NCBI GenBank assembly: GCA_034670405.1
Contig: JAXDDX010000059.1
Coordinates: forward strand, 1,893,501-1,957,500
From: Hoplostethus atlanticus
Taxonomy: Eukaryota > Chordata > Actinopteri > Trachichthyiformes > Trachichthyidae
Direction of reading: 5' to 3'
Length of the DNA stretch: 64,000 bases
Below are positions 1 to 10,306 of this stretch, in pieces; within the stretch, counting starts at the first letter, position 1, and each line of letters begins with the position of its first letter. Below the pieces are notes generated by a model. It was not told where the DNA came from and did no database searches. It saw nothing but the letters and a program-made list of their open reading frames with translations. A program made the translations under genes and the position numbers.

Positions 1-366
1 CCGTTTGGACTATTGTAATGTGGCCCCTGGACTGGCTGGATAGGCTCCAGTGCATTCAGAACTCTGCTGCCAAGGTTATCACCCACACCAAAGCCTGGCA
101 GCACATCACCCCCACCCTCATCCACCTCCACTGGCTTCCAGTCAAGTCCTGTATCACATGGATTTGTACATTTCGATCCATTTGTAAAATCCTTTACATG
201 TGTATTTCACATTTTTTCTGCATTAGTTCTGCATTTTTGCAAGTCATTCAAATTTATTTGGATACCATTTTACAAGAATACTGATATATTTGTGGTTTGT
301 GGTAGATATTTGTGGATTGTCTCCTGTGCATTACGTATATTAAAGTCCAATAAAAACTTAAGATAA
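1..366 (+). mobile_element. LINE fragment, L2/CR1-like reverse transcriptase C-terminal end
   Basis: From about position 36 the translation contains the block LQCIQNSAAKVITHTKAWQHITP followed by LHWLPVK (first block given here in part: key residues QNSAAK, HITP and HWLPVK). This is the conserved end of the reverse transcriptase in fish L2/CR1/Rex-type non-LTR retrotransposons. The reading frame then degenerates and ends in an A/T-rich tail near 340-366. The element is cut by the window edge and by decay. Clade assignment is approximate. Confidence 0.7.
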
Positions 367-866
367 AAAAAGGATATCATTTTGTTAACCCTGCAATTAT
401 AAAATATGTGTAGCAAAATACATAAAAAGAGATTGAGAGAATGTGACTGATGATGTTCATTGAGAAGTTTTAGTATATGGCGCAGCAGTCTTTCGATGAC
501 TCAAAACCATATCACCTTCAGCCCCACTTGGTCTCAGATTGAAAGGAGCTGAGATTGACATGGTCACCATCGAATCCTGTTGTACATAAAGCAGGGTTAA
601 TTTTATATTGTTTCAATGTTATGTTAAATCAATGATTGAAATAACATTGAACATGGTCGGATCAAGGGTGCAACATTGATAGGTTACTATATTTTAACTT
701 TGATTCAATGTTAGTCTGCTGTCTGGTTCAGTTTTCCCCAAATGCTCTTCATATAAACTACTTAAGCGAAGAAATAGCCTACTGTAAAACGAAGCACCAC
801 ATGCATTTAAAATGATTTTCATGCTGCAGTTGTTGTTGCATTATTGCATGTTCGGGATTTAATTAC
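367..866. other. Non-coding stretch; presumed CYP4 intron 1 (minus strand)
   Basis: This AT-rich DNA lies downstream, on the minus strand, of the CYP4-like exon at 867-1079. I looked for a second CYP4 exon (the conserved block after the FGH motif) and did not find one. No other coding or RNA feature is apparent. Confidence 0.4.
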
Positions 867-1079
867 CTCCTTAACATGTCCGAAAAACCAGTGTGCCGGC
901 GGTCCTGGAAAATATTGACAATTTCGAACCATCTCAATTCTTCTGATGAGCAGAGCAGTTGATTTAAAGACAACGACAACTAAACAAAACAGTATAAGCA
1001 ATTGATGCCAGGCAAATCCAAAGCCAGGCACATCCAACGGAAAATGAGTCACTTTCTTGATACTGTCAATGAATTCCAT
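867..1079 (-). CDS. Cytochrome P450 family 4-like, coding exon 1 only
   Basis: The minus strand encodes 71 residues starting at an ATG at 1079. They comprise a hydrophobic membrane anchor (about residues 27-46, LLILFCLVVVVFKSTALLI) followed by YFPGPPAHWFFGHVKE. The proline-rich hinge FPGPP.HW.FGH is the N-terminal signature of CYP4A/4B/4T/4F-type enzymes, heme mono-oxygenases of the endoplasmic reticulum that omega-hydroxylate fatty acids. The exon ends in phase 0 at a GT donor (plus-strand AC at 865-866), just after HVKE, where CYP4B-like genes also end exon 1. No later exon is visible between 1 and 864, so the gene either continues left of the window or this is a solitary relic. There is no stop in the exon. 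Confidence 0.65.
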
Positions 1080-1857
1080 TCTGATGAGAGTAATAATAAA
1101 AATTCAATCTGACTCGATCAAGTATTATGAGACCACTTTGCACACAACAAACGCTGACCTACTAAAACTGAGAGGTGTGAACCCTCAGGGGTTGGTATGT
1201 CAGTAGCCTAGACGGTGGGTGGAGTATCCAGTGCATAAAATACCAGTGCATAAAATGCTGACCTCTTGTGCTGTCGGGAATGTCTGAATTACCATTTAAT
1301 GAATTACCATGAACGACCCAACAAAGTTGCCGAGATGTGGCGTTAGCAGAGATAGCAGAGAATGTGGAACGGCAGGTTATAAACGATGTATTTAATAATT
1401 ATATGACATTATATGAAATTAATTCGTATTTTTTTTATAATTCTGTCATGCATTTTTGTAAATACTTACAAGTTGTCCTTTAAGTGTTGAAGAGCAAATA
1501 CGGTTTAGCCTAGATTGACTATATTGCTAGAAAACCTTCATCATTAGCTGCAGTTTAACAAGTCCAGGAGAACAAATATACAACTAAATTAATTAAAACA
1601 TTGATTACATGGTTGATTTGCTCCCAATAATTCTGCTGCTGCAAGATAATGTAGCTCAGTGAGGATTTATTTCTAAAACAGAACGACATTTGGTTATTAT
1701 TACTGACCAAAAGCAGTTGAATGTCTTGGAAGTTGGATCTTATGAGGGGCACTTGAAGGCAGCATAATACTGTAGTGGAGGCAGTCCAGAAAGGCCTCTT
1801 AAACATGATAAAACTAATACATACATCACTAATACACTAATACACTAATACACTAAT
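1080..1857. other. Non-coding region upstream of the CYP4-like exon
   Basis: No coding region is supported. The region is AT-rich and includes the 5' flank of the minus-strand CYP4-like exon. A short CACTAATA-type tandem run sits at about 1826-1861, immediately before a LINE fragment. Confidence 0.4.
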
Positions 1858-1985
1858 ACTAATGCCCCAAGGCTCTGTTCTCGGACCCCTCCTCTTCATT
1901 ATCTACATGCTCGCCCTTGGTCAGATCATCCGCCGGCATGGCCTCAACTTCCATTGCTACGCTAATGACACCCAGCTGGTGATGT
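1858..1985 (+). mobile_element. LINE reverse transcriptase fragment (PQGSVLGP...YANDTQL)
   Basis: An open stretch translates to [15 protein letters not shown] and then [10 protein letters not shown], the two hallmark boxes of L2-type LINE reverse transcriptases. The catalytic YADD box reads YAND here, so the second catalytic aspartate pair is damaged. Only about 130 bp remain. It is a dead fragment. Confidence 0.75.
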
Positions 1986-2139
1986 TTTGAATAAAATGAA
2001 CTTTAAAATGAACTAGAAATAGGCATTTAAAAGCTTTTTTACAAAAAAAAACATTATTCTCGACCTTACACTAAACCCACCCACTCATAGGGCTGAGCCC
2101 CCCTAAAGTTCAAACCCTAGACTCACCACTGCCTAGTAT

Positions 2140-3005
2140 AGATAGTATAGGCTGCGTTCTTTCAACTGCACCTCCAGTCATCAGTCCGTCAAGCTCCTGA
2201 AGTTTGCGGACGACACCACCCTCATTGGGCTCATCTCTGGTGAGGATGAGTCCGCCTACAGGTAGGAGATTGACCATCTGTTGACCTAGTGCAGTCAGAA
2301 CAACTTGGAGCTCAATCACCAAAAAAGTGCAGCAGAGGATGTACTTCCTGCGGCAGCTGAGGAAGTTCAACCTGCCAAAGTCAATGATGGTGCACTTTTA
2401 CAATGCCATCATTGAGTCTATCCTCTAAGGGCAGACTGCAGCGTGTCATTCGCTCTGCTGAGAAGGTGATTGGCTGCAATCTGCCATCTCTCCAGGACCT
2501 GTACGCCTCTCGGACTCTGAGGCGTGCAGGTAGGATTGTAGCCGACCCCTCCCACCCCGGACACAAACTCCTTGAGTCACTCCTCTCTGGCAGGAGGCTG
2601 CGGTCCATCAAGACCAAAACCTCACGCCACAAGAACAGCTTCTTTCCTTCTGCTACCGGCCTAATCAACAAGGCCCGGGTCCCCCGCTAACATGGACTAC
2701 CCCGCCCACGCCCCATGGACACTACACTTGCACATATATATGGCACATAATTCTATTGTTTTTTTTATTTATTTCATATATCTTTTCATATGTTTTAGCG
2801 TGAATTTCTCTATTTTAGATTGTATTCCTGACCTTTGCCTCTACAGTACTTGCTTTTATTCTTGTTTTGTTCTTATTCTTCTAGGTTTATTGTTTATTGT
2901 TTATTGTTTATTGTTATGCACAATCACCAAATTCCTTGTATGTGAAAACATATTTGGCAATAAGCCTGCTTCTGATTCTGATTCTGATTCTGATTCTGAT
3001 TCTGA
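2140..3005 (+). mobile_element. Rex1-like LINE, 3' part with (TTCTGA)n tail
   Basis: The plus strand encodes a reverse transcriptase FADDTT box (about 2198-2216) with in-frame stops soon after. After an internal deletion comes the typical C-terminus, including RSAEKVIGCNLPSLQDLY, RRAGRIVADPSHPGHKL, LLSGRRLRSI and NSFFPSA (about 2430-2690). The 3' UTR runs to a CTTGTATGTGAAAACATATT block and a (TTCTGA)n tail at 2970-3005, as in fish Rex1-type elements. The copy is truncated and inactive. Its 3' end was co-duplicated with the Ig-receptor unit (see 4840-5255). Confidence 0.8.
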
Positions 3006-3105
3006 TATAAAACACAAACTAAACCTGAGCAGTTCATTTCCAAAACGCTATATATCCATTATGGGGGAAAAAATCATTACCTGAAGTTCATCATTCAATA
3101 GCTCA

Positions 3106-3358
3106 TAGTCAGTGAGCATCAAGATAACAATTTTACTGCAAACAACACTTACAGATGCATGCATCACAACACTTTAACAATAAACAAATAAAAGCCAAAA
3201 GCCAGACCATCAGGAAGGATGTGGGCGAAAAGTGACTTTCCTCTGCATTGGCTGTTGAACCACTTCCTACAGTATGTTTCTTTATGAACGTGGTCTCTAT
3301 TCTGTCTCTATGTGCAGTATTGTCTTTATATCTACAGAGCTTAACTGCCTTAGCCAAA
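3106..3358 (+). promoter_or_regulatory. Proximal 5' region of Ig-receptor copy 1
   Basis: This segment is closely similar to 5667-5911, upstream of copy 2. Copy 1 contains AACCACTTCCT at 3258-3268, a composite of RUNX-type (AACCAC) and ETS-type (CTTCC) motifs common in haematopoietic promoters. The corresponding bases are missing from copy 2. The sequence shows the motifs only. Promoter activity is inferred from position. In-frame upstream ATGs at 3287 and earlier leave the exact start uncertain. Confidence 0.35.
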
Positions 3359-4790
3359 ATGCAAAAAGTCTTTATTTCTCTGTTGATTATTTGGGACCCA
3401 TTCATTTTTGCCTCAGGAAAGAGTAAGTTTCACTGACTAAATTACAAATATTACATTGCATTTCTGTCTCATAAGCCACGCATCACCTTCGCTTCTCACT
3501 GGGGTGTCGAGCTGTGATACATTGCCCGCATTATGGATATGATGATCCAGGCTCCTTCAAGTGGTTTTACAGAAAAGATGAAGTTGGTGAGCCCATCCGG
3601 ATATTTTCTGAGGATAAACAAGGATTACGGTACCGTCACAATATCTTTTGGAACAGAATGAGTGTTTTACACAATCGCTCCTTGGTCATCAGCTCTTTTA
3701 CAGAGGAAGATCAAGGCACATACTGGTGTGAATATTGTGTCAAAAATAACTGCAGGAATGAATTGTACAAATCCTTCAGTCTGGAGAAAGGTCAGTGCAT
3801 TTTTAATTGTCATAGTTTTTCCTCATCTTCCTCTTGACTCAAAATCTACCAGATAACAACCTGCTCTGTTTAGTTGAGTTGTCTGAATTAATTTGACAAT
3901 CTACAGTATGTCAACCCATCTTCACACACTCCGCATCCTTAGTTTTTCCAGAAATTCATTCATTCTTTTTACATTATTGCAGACAACACCTTTACGCTTA
4001 CGGAGAAAGGTCAGTGCATTTTTAATTGTCATAGTTTTTGATTTGCTCCTTTTACCAGCACACAGGGACCAACAATTGCATTAAACCAAACAAATGGTTA
4101 GTATCAAAAGTGTTTATTTGGCCCCATAAGGCTAATCATTTTTCTTTTTAAACAATTCAGTACCACCTGAAACAAATGAAATATCAATACTTTAAATGGC
4201 CCCTTTGATTTATAGGCACAGATACACTACCAGAGCCACCAGTGACACCAGTCACATACGGAATACCAGCAGGCCTTGCAGTTCTTGTTTTAATAACACT
4301 TTTAATTTACCACCTCAGACAAAGAATGTGTGCAGGTAGGATATATTCTGTTCTTCCTATTTATTTGATGTTCTGTAACTGTAAGCCTTACTGTTTAATA
4401 GTGAAGCACTGATTTCAAAATGGGTCAAAGACTAAGTGGATGTTTGACTTCATGCTGATACGGGAAGGTTTCTGTGTCCCTCATGGTCTCCCTGTTTCTC
4501 TAAATATCTCTCCAAAGCTTTTTGTGATCATCTTCCTCGTAGTGACCTGGATGGCAGAGTAAGTGTTTTATGATGGCAATGAAGACGATGATGATATAGT
4601 CTAATAAAATCTACCATGCATCAATGAAATAGGACTTGTGTTGTTTTGTAATCTCTCTCACTTTTCATTACAGGTGGAAGACGAACTTACTGTTGTTTAT
4701 TCATCATTTGTCATCAGGGGACTTGACAAAACAACAAACAATATCACAGACAATTACAGTGATTGTGTGTATAGTGAAATCAAAGTGTAG
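3359..4790 (+). CDS. Single V-type Ig-domain membrane receptor, copy 1 (six exons)
   Basis: Spliced reading: exons 3359-3422, 3476-3790, 3983-4009, 4216-4335, 4518-4558 and 4674-4790, all in compatible phases, giving about 227 residues. Exon 1 is a signal peptide starting MQKVFISLLIIW. Exon 2 is a V-like Ig domain with Cys (HCPHYGYDD), Trp (FKWFY) and the EDQGTYWC motif, plus extra cysteines after it (EYCVKNNC). Exon 3 is only 27 nt. Exon 4 holds the stalk end and transmembrane helix (GIPAGLAVLVLITLLIY). The tail has VVYSSF and CVYSEI tyrosine motifs, ITIM-like but not canonical. It is probably a cell-surface immune-type receptor of the broad NITR/CD300/CMRF35-like world; I cannot name the family. 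Intron 1 is only 53 nt, so splicing of this copy is doubtful. Confidence 0.6.
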
Positions 4791-4837
4791 AGAAATGTCC
4801 GTATACCTGAGATATGTGTGTGATAAATTTCCTTTTA

Positions 4838-5255
4838 TTTCCTTCTGCTCCCCAGCGTCCCCAGCTAACATAGACCACCACCCCCACCCCCGCCCCATGG
4901 ACACTACATGTTATATTAACGTAAATCATCCTCACCTGCTTATTTGCGTTACATTAACACACAAATTAGCACATACACTTGCACATATGGCACATATTGT
5001 TTTTATTCTATTGTTATTATTATTTTCTTATTTCTTATATCTTTTCATATATTTTAGCATGGATTTCTCTATTTTAGATTGTATTCCTGACCTTTGCCTC
5101 TACAGTACTTGCTTTTATTCTTGTTTTGTTCTTATTCTTCTATGTTTATTGTTCATTGTTTATTGTTATGCACCAATCACCAAGACAAATTCCTTGTATG
5201 TGAAAACATATTTGGCAATAAACCTGTTTCTGATTCTGATTCTGATTCTGATATA
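4838..5255 (+). mobile_element. Second copy of the Rex1-like LINE 3' end, at the duplication junction
   Basis: From TTTCCTTCTGCT at about 4840 the sequence aligns with the LINE 3' end at about 2640-3005, including the CTTGTATGTG block and a short (TTCTGA)n tail. It carries about 60 bp (TTATATTAACG onward, about 4911-4975) that the upstream copy lacks. Both LINE copies are followed by the same ATAAAACACAAACTAAACCTG flank. The LINE was therefore part of a tandemly duplicated unit, not a second insertion. Confidence 0.75.
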
Positions 5256-5911
5256 AAACACAAACTAAACCTGGGGAGTTAATTTCCAAAACGCTATATA
5301 TCCATTATGGGGAAAAAATCATTACCTGAAGTTCATCATTCAATAGCTCTAAAATAAACAGGATTCTGCCTGTGAAAGTGCTATCATTTATTAATCAAAC
5401 ATTACTATAATTTATTGCATAGTATTTTGTGCTCTATGGTAAGAGTAGTTGTCACTTTTTAATATAGTGAATAGTTCATTTTGGGACCAAAGTCCTGTTT
5501 CATTTTGTTGTCAAACTTGTCCCACAGTTTTCAGGAATGCCAGTCATGGAAATAAAACAGAATACAGTGAAGATTGAGCATAGCAGATGAGTAAATTATG
5601 TTGGCCCACACTGCCAAATGAGTTTCCTTCCTTCAAATAATTTACAAATGATGTAGAAAAAAAACGTCAGTGAGCATCAAGATCACAATTTGACTGCAAA
5701 CAACACTTACAGATGCATGCATCACAACACCTTAGCAATAAACAAATAAAAGCCAAAAGCCAGACCACCAGGAAGGATGTGGGCGAAAAGTGACTTTCAT
5801 CTGCATAGCTGTTGAACTTCTACAGTATGTTTCTTTATGAACGTGGTCTCTATTCTGTCTCTATGTGCAGTATTGTCTTTATATCTACAGAGCTTGACTG
5901 CCTTAGCCAAA
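5256..5911 (+). promoter_or_regulatory. 5' region of Ig-receptor copy 2
   Basis: The first about 90 bp match 3006-3105. Then about 310 bp (about 5350-5665) are absent upstream of copy 1. From 5667 the match resumes up to the start codon. The spot equivalent to the RUNX/ETS composite of copy 1 reads GAACTTCTACAG and lacks CACTTCC. There is no other coding content. Confidence 0.35.
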
Positions 5912-7447
5912 ATGCAAAAAGTCTTTATTTCTCTGTTGATTATTTGGGACGCATTCATTTTTGCCTCAGGAAAGAGTAAGTTTCACTGACTAAATTACAA
6001 ATATTACATTGCATTTCTGTCTCATAAGGTCCCAATAGCTTTTTAACAGTTAACTAATATTTCAGAAACCACGCATCACCTTCGCTTCTCACTGGGGTGT
6101 CGAGCTGTGATACCTTGCCCACATAATGGATATGATGATCCAGGCTCCTTCAAGTGGATTTACAGAAAAGATAAAGTTGGTGAGCCCATCCGGATATTTT
6201 CTGAGGATAAACAAGGAGTAGGGTACTATGACGATATCTTTCGGAACAGAATGAATGTTTTACACAATCGCTCCTTGGTCATCAGCTCTTTTACAGAGGA
6301 GGATCAAGGCACATACTGGTGTGAATATTGTGTCAAAAATAACTGCAGGAATGAATTGTACAAATCCTTCAGTCTGGAGAAAGGTCAGTGCATTTTTAAT
6401 TGTCATAGTTTTTCCTCATCTTCCTCTTGACTCAAAATCTACCAGATAATAACCTGCTCTGTTTAGCTGAGTTGTCTGAATTAATTTGACAATCTACAGT
6501 ATGTCAACCCATCTTCCTTAGTTTTTCCAGAAATTCATTCATTCTTTTTACATTATTGCAGATAACACCTTTACGCATGCACGTCCAGGTGAATTTACTC
6601 CCTCACCATGGACAGTTAAAACAAGTGTAATGAGTGCTGAAGTGAACATGAGCACTCTCAGGAACCCTACACATGGAGGAATAGGACCAGAAAGAAAACT
6701 CGATGGATACAGTATATTTACCAGCACACAGGGACCAACAGTTGCATTAAACCAAACAAATGGTTAGTATCAAAAGTTTTTGTTTGGCCCATAAGGCTAA
6801 TCATTTTTCTTTTTAAACAATTCAGTACCACCTGAAACAAATGAAATATCAATACTTTAAATGGCCCCTTTGATTTATAGGCACAGATACACTACCAGAG
6901 CCACCAGTGACACCAGTCACATACGGAATACCAGCAGGCCTTGCAGTTCTTGTTTTAATAACACTTTTAATTTACCACCTCAGACAAAGAATGTGTGCAG
7001 GTAGGATATATTCTGTTCTTCCTATTTATTTGATGTTCTGTAACTGTAAGCCTTACTGTTTAATAGTGAAGCACTGATTGCAAAATGGGTCAAAGGCTAA
7101 GTGGATGTTTGACTTCATGCTGATACGGGAAGGTTTCTGTGTCCCTCATGGTCTCCCTGTTTCTCTAAATATCTCTCCAAAGCTTTTTGTGATCATCTTC
7201 CTCGTAGTGACCTGGATGGCAGAGTAAGTGTTTTATGATGGCAATGAAGACGATGAATAAATAAAATCTACCATGCATCAATGAAATACCACTTGTGTTG
7301 TTTTGTAATCTCTCTCACTTGTCATTACAGGTGGAAGACGAACTTCCTGTTGTTTATTCGTCATTTGTCATCAGGGGACTTGACGAAACAACAAACAATA
7401 TCACAGACAATGACATTGATTGTGTGTATAGTGAAATCAAAGTGTAG
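5912..7447 (+). CDS. Single V-type Ig-domain membrane receptor, copy 2 (six exons, intact)
   Basis: Exons 5912-5975, 6066-6383, 6562-6762, 6881-7000, 7183-7223 and 7331-7447 splice with GT/AG borders and matching phases to 286 residues. Residues 1-21 form a signal peptide. The V-like domain has the canonical pair Cys39/Cys107, Trp52 and the D101.G.Y.C107 motif, with additional Cys33, Cys110 and Cys115. The stalk (residues 128-194) is Ser/Thr/Pro-rich with Asn-X-Ser/Thr sites. The transmembrane helix is at about 209-228. A 52-residue tail ends CVYSEIKV, with an earlier VVYSSF. The single V domain with tyrosine-bearing tail suggests a teleost innate immune receptor that signals through phosphotyrosine; the ligand is unknown. 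It is the better preserved of the two copies, with a 90-nt intron 1 and a full 201-nt exon 3. Confidence 0.75.
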
Positions 7448-7629
7448 AGAAATGTCTGTATACCTGAGATATGTGTATGATAAATTTCCTTTTTGTAATG
7501 TCAATCTGACTTTTTCATTATTAGACCGAATGGTGTGTAGTTATAAATGTTTATCCTCATGACCAGGGAAAACATCTCCATTAGACTCTTGTAAACTCTT
7601 GTACTAGTTCACACTGTAATATCATCAGA

Positions 7630-8098
7630 GTTGATTAGATTAGATTGGATTAGATTAGATTAGATTCAACTTTATTGTCATTGCACAGAGTACAAGTACT
7701 AAGACAACGAAATGCAGTTTGGCATCTAACCAGAAGTGAAAATAGCAGTAAAATGCAGAGTATGTGCATATGTATAGTGGTAAGATAAATATTAAATAAA
7801 CAGTAAGGGCTAGATATGAATAAACTAAGATATATACAGTATGGACAATACTGAAAGTATGAACAGTGTGAAATGAATACGCTAGATATGTACAGTATAA
7901 ATAATAATGGCAGTATAAACAGAATGAACAGTGTGAGATGAATACGCTAGATATGTACAGTATAAACAGAGTTCAGCAAGGTGATGGGAAGAAGCTGTTC
8001 ATGAAGAGACCTGTAGCGCCTCTCAGAGGGGAGGTGGGCAAACGGTCTGTGGCTGTGGGGAGAGGAGAGAGAATATTCCTCTGGTTGTAGTCCAACAT
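7630..8098 (-). mobile_element. Rex1-like LINE 3' end, minus strand
   Basis: A GATTA-type repeat (about 7632-7667) is followed by TTCAACTTTATTGTCATTGC, the reverse complement of a widespread fish LINE 3' end. At the far end (7977-8060) the minus strand encodes a frame-broken FMNSFFPS stretch resembling the NSFFPSA C-terminus of the Rex1-like element at 2140-3005. This is an inactive 3' fragment. Confidence 0.65.
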
Positions 8099-8469
8099 TA
8101 TTAACAACAGCGCCATCTAGCATTCACATGACGAGAGTACAACATGAACTGACGCATTTGGCGCTGGGTGTATATTGAAATGTAAAAGCTCTGGCAAAGA
8201 CGGTAAATTAAACAGCCATTTATCTGCCATTTTGCATAAGCATATATAGCCATGAGTCTGCTGCAAAAGGGGAATTTTGTAAGAAAGAAATGTATTATCA
8301 TTGACTACAAAGTCAATGACTAACTTAAAGATATTCTTCATTTTCAGTTTCAGTACTTTGTATTATTCAAAAAACGTTGCAACTTGTTCGTTAATAATTA
8401 TATTGAAAATTGGTATCGGAAGTCCTGGTTTTCATTCAAACTTTCAAATTTGCCACTGGTATTACAAGC
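8099..8469. other. Non-coding spacer between two LINE remnants
   Basis: AT-rich sequence with no supported gene, RNA or recognisable repeat boundary. Confidence 0.4.
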
Positions 8470-9758
8470 TTGTAGTACTCCGCTACAGTAGGTGGCAGCA
8501 TGCACTGTAAACCAGCCAGAAGAAGAAGAAGCAAGTTAGCGAGGTACAGCATGAAATCTATGAACAAAGTGACATATGCAGAGGCAGTTAAGAAAGCCTC
8601 AGAGGAACAAAGACAAGGAATCAGAGTGAAAACAACAAATCTAGAGAGCTGAGTGAAACAAAGGATGCTTCTCCTACACAAAACGCACAGAGAACCAATC
8701 AAGTGAGGTGAATAAAGGTACCCTGCTGGTGGACGATGTTAATTTATCACTGAATTTATGCTGAGGGTGATAAAATATATGAGTTAATGAATCTGTATAA
8801 CTATGACTATACCACCAGTGATTAAGTTATATATAGGGTTCCATATACTCCAGTGGAATGGAATAATAAATCAATGTTATTTGCTCTATAATGCTCTTAA
8901 TCAGCCAATGAAAATGGTCAAATAATTGAATATCTAAGGTTATGGTTTGATGACATGGAGGACACACATAAAGCACACTGAGACTAAGTGCACAAAATTG
9001 TTAAATCTTACCAGATGTGTTTCCGGGTATGACTGGGGAGCAGAAGGAGAGTCTTTGCTACATAACTATAGGGCTTTAGTTAGATCTACTATAGATTATG
9101 GATGTATGGTGTATGGAGCAGCAGCCAATACAAATCTGGAAGATCTAGATAGAATACAGTACAGGGCATTAAAACAGGTGCTATCAGAACAACAATATTT
9201 CAGAAATACCTTTTGGAAAGGGGAGAGGCAAAATCAATAATAAAATGGGTGGTGATGGAATTGTGGCAAAAGATATGGGATAAGGATAGTAAAGGAAGAT
9301 ACTATTATAAAATACAGAGGTCAGTTAGGGTTTCATCTTTTAGCATGAGGAGTTGGACAGAAGAGGTGTTTTTTTCTCATCTCAAGTTTGGGCATACAAG
9401 ACTAAATTCAACTTTGTATATTATGGGAAGGAATGCATCTAATAAATGTGAAAAATGTGCAATTGTGATTGTGTAAAGAATGTAGATTATGTACTTTTAG
9501 AATATAAAAACTTTGTTATTGAGAGGGAAAGACTATGTGCGAGGTAGGATATTAGAGATCGGAGATAATCAGTGGGAATTGTGGCAATATTTATTTGTTT
9601 TTAAAGACGCAAATCTAATAAATAGAATTTAAATAAATTAATGCCGTGACTCCGGCACAGTAGGTGGCGATATTCACCTTTTACGTTGGTTTGCGACTCG
9701 CTATCAAAACCAGAGAAGAAGAAGAAGAAGAAGCAGAAGAAGAAGAAGAAGACGCTTG
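8470..9758 (+). mobile_element. I/Nimb-like LINE, internally deleted, with (GAA)n tail
   Basis: The left end holds a CTACAGTAGGTGGCAGCATGCAC block and GAAGAAGAAG, then a short ORF1-like stretch (VTYAEAVKKASEE, about 8567-8610). After a large deletion, 8947-9240 encodes WRTHIKHTETKCTKLLNLTR and ALVRSTIDYGCMVYG, and 9213-9476 encodes LKFGHTRLNSTLYIMGRN, motifs of the C-terminal reverse transcriptase / RNase H part of fish I/Nimb-clade LINEs. The 3' end (9645-9758) has CCGGCACAGTAGGTGGCG and a (GAA)n tail. Frames are broken, so it is dead. Clade naming is from memory of fish elements. Confidence 0.65.
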
Positions 9759-10306
9759 CAGTGTAAGGCTAACCAGTTAACCTAGCTGAGTTTTCTGGTT
9801 GTGAATTTCTAGACTGAAACTGAAAATGTATTGACCCGTTTATACCTTTTTTTATTATCAGTTAGACTTTAGCAAACAGCAAGAAAACAGCTAAACACGG
9901 TCATTTCGATCAGTATTTCTGACGCTAAGGTTAACTAATATTCGCCAGCTGCTGCACTGTGCACTAAGTAGCTACTTAGCCTAGAAGACCCGTGGGGCCT
10001 ACAGATCCACGGTCTCTAGTGAGGAGCTTCTACCGAAAGAGAACACGCCAAAACAATCGCTTTTCGTAAGTGAGTGACCAGCTACTTTATTATCATTTTG
10101 AGTTCCCTCAACAATACGCTACTTTGACGAGCAGATTAATTATATTAAACGATACCGTTAATGTTAGTTAGACAATTTTAGCCAAACTGTAGGAACTTTT
10201 TTTTTTAATTTAGAAAAGAAATATAGAGCTGGGTCTGTGCATGTAAGAAATTGACACAGTAAGTATTTTTTTTAACCCTCAGATTGAAATCCATAAACGG
10301 GAAAAT
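9759..10306 (+). promoter_or_regulatory. med18: med18 promoter region and non-coding 5' exon
   Basis: This region separates the LINE tail from the med18 start codon. A plausible 5' UTR exon ends at a GTAAGTGAG donor at 10066, and a plausible acceptor (CCCTCAG) ends at 10282, giving a 217-nt 5' UTR intron. No TATA box is evident near the presumed start. The exon boundaries are inferred from splice consensus only. Confidence 0.4.

Noticed and set aside
2381-2671. Minus-strand 96-codon frame opposite the Rex1-like LINE
   Set aside because: The plus strand carries the conserved LINE C-terminal sequence; the reverse frame is incidental.
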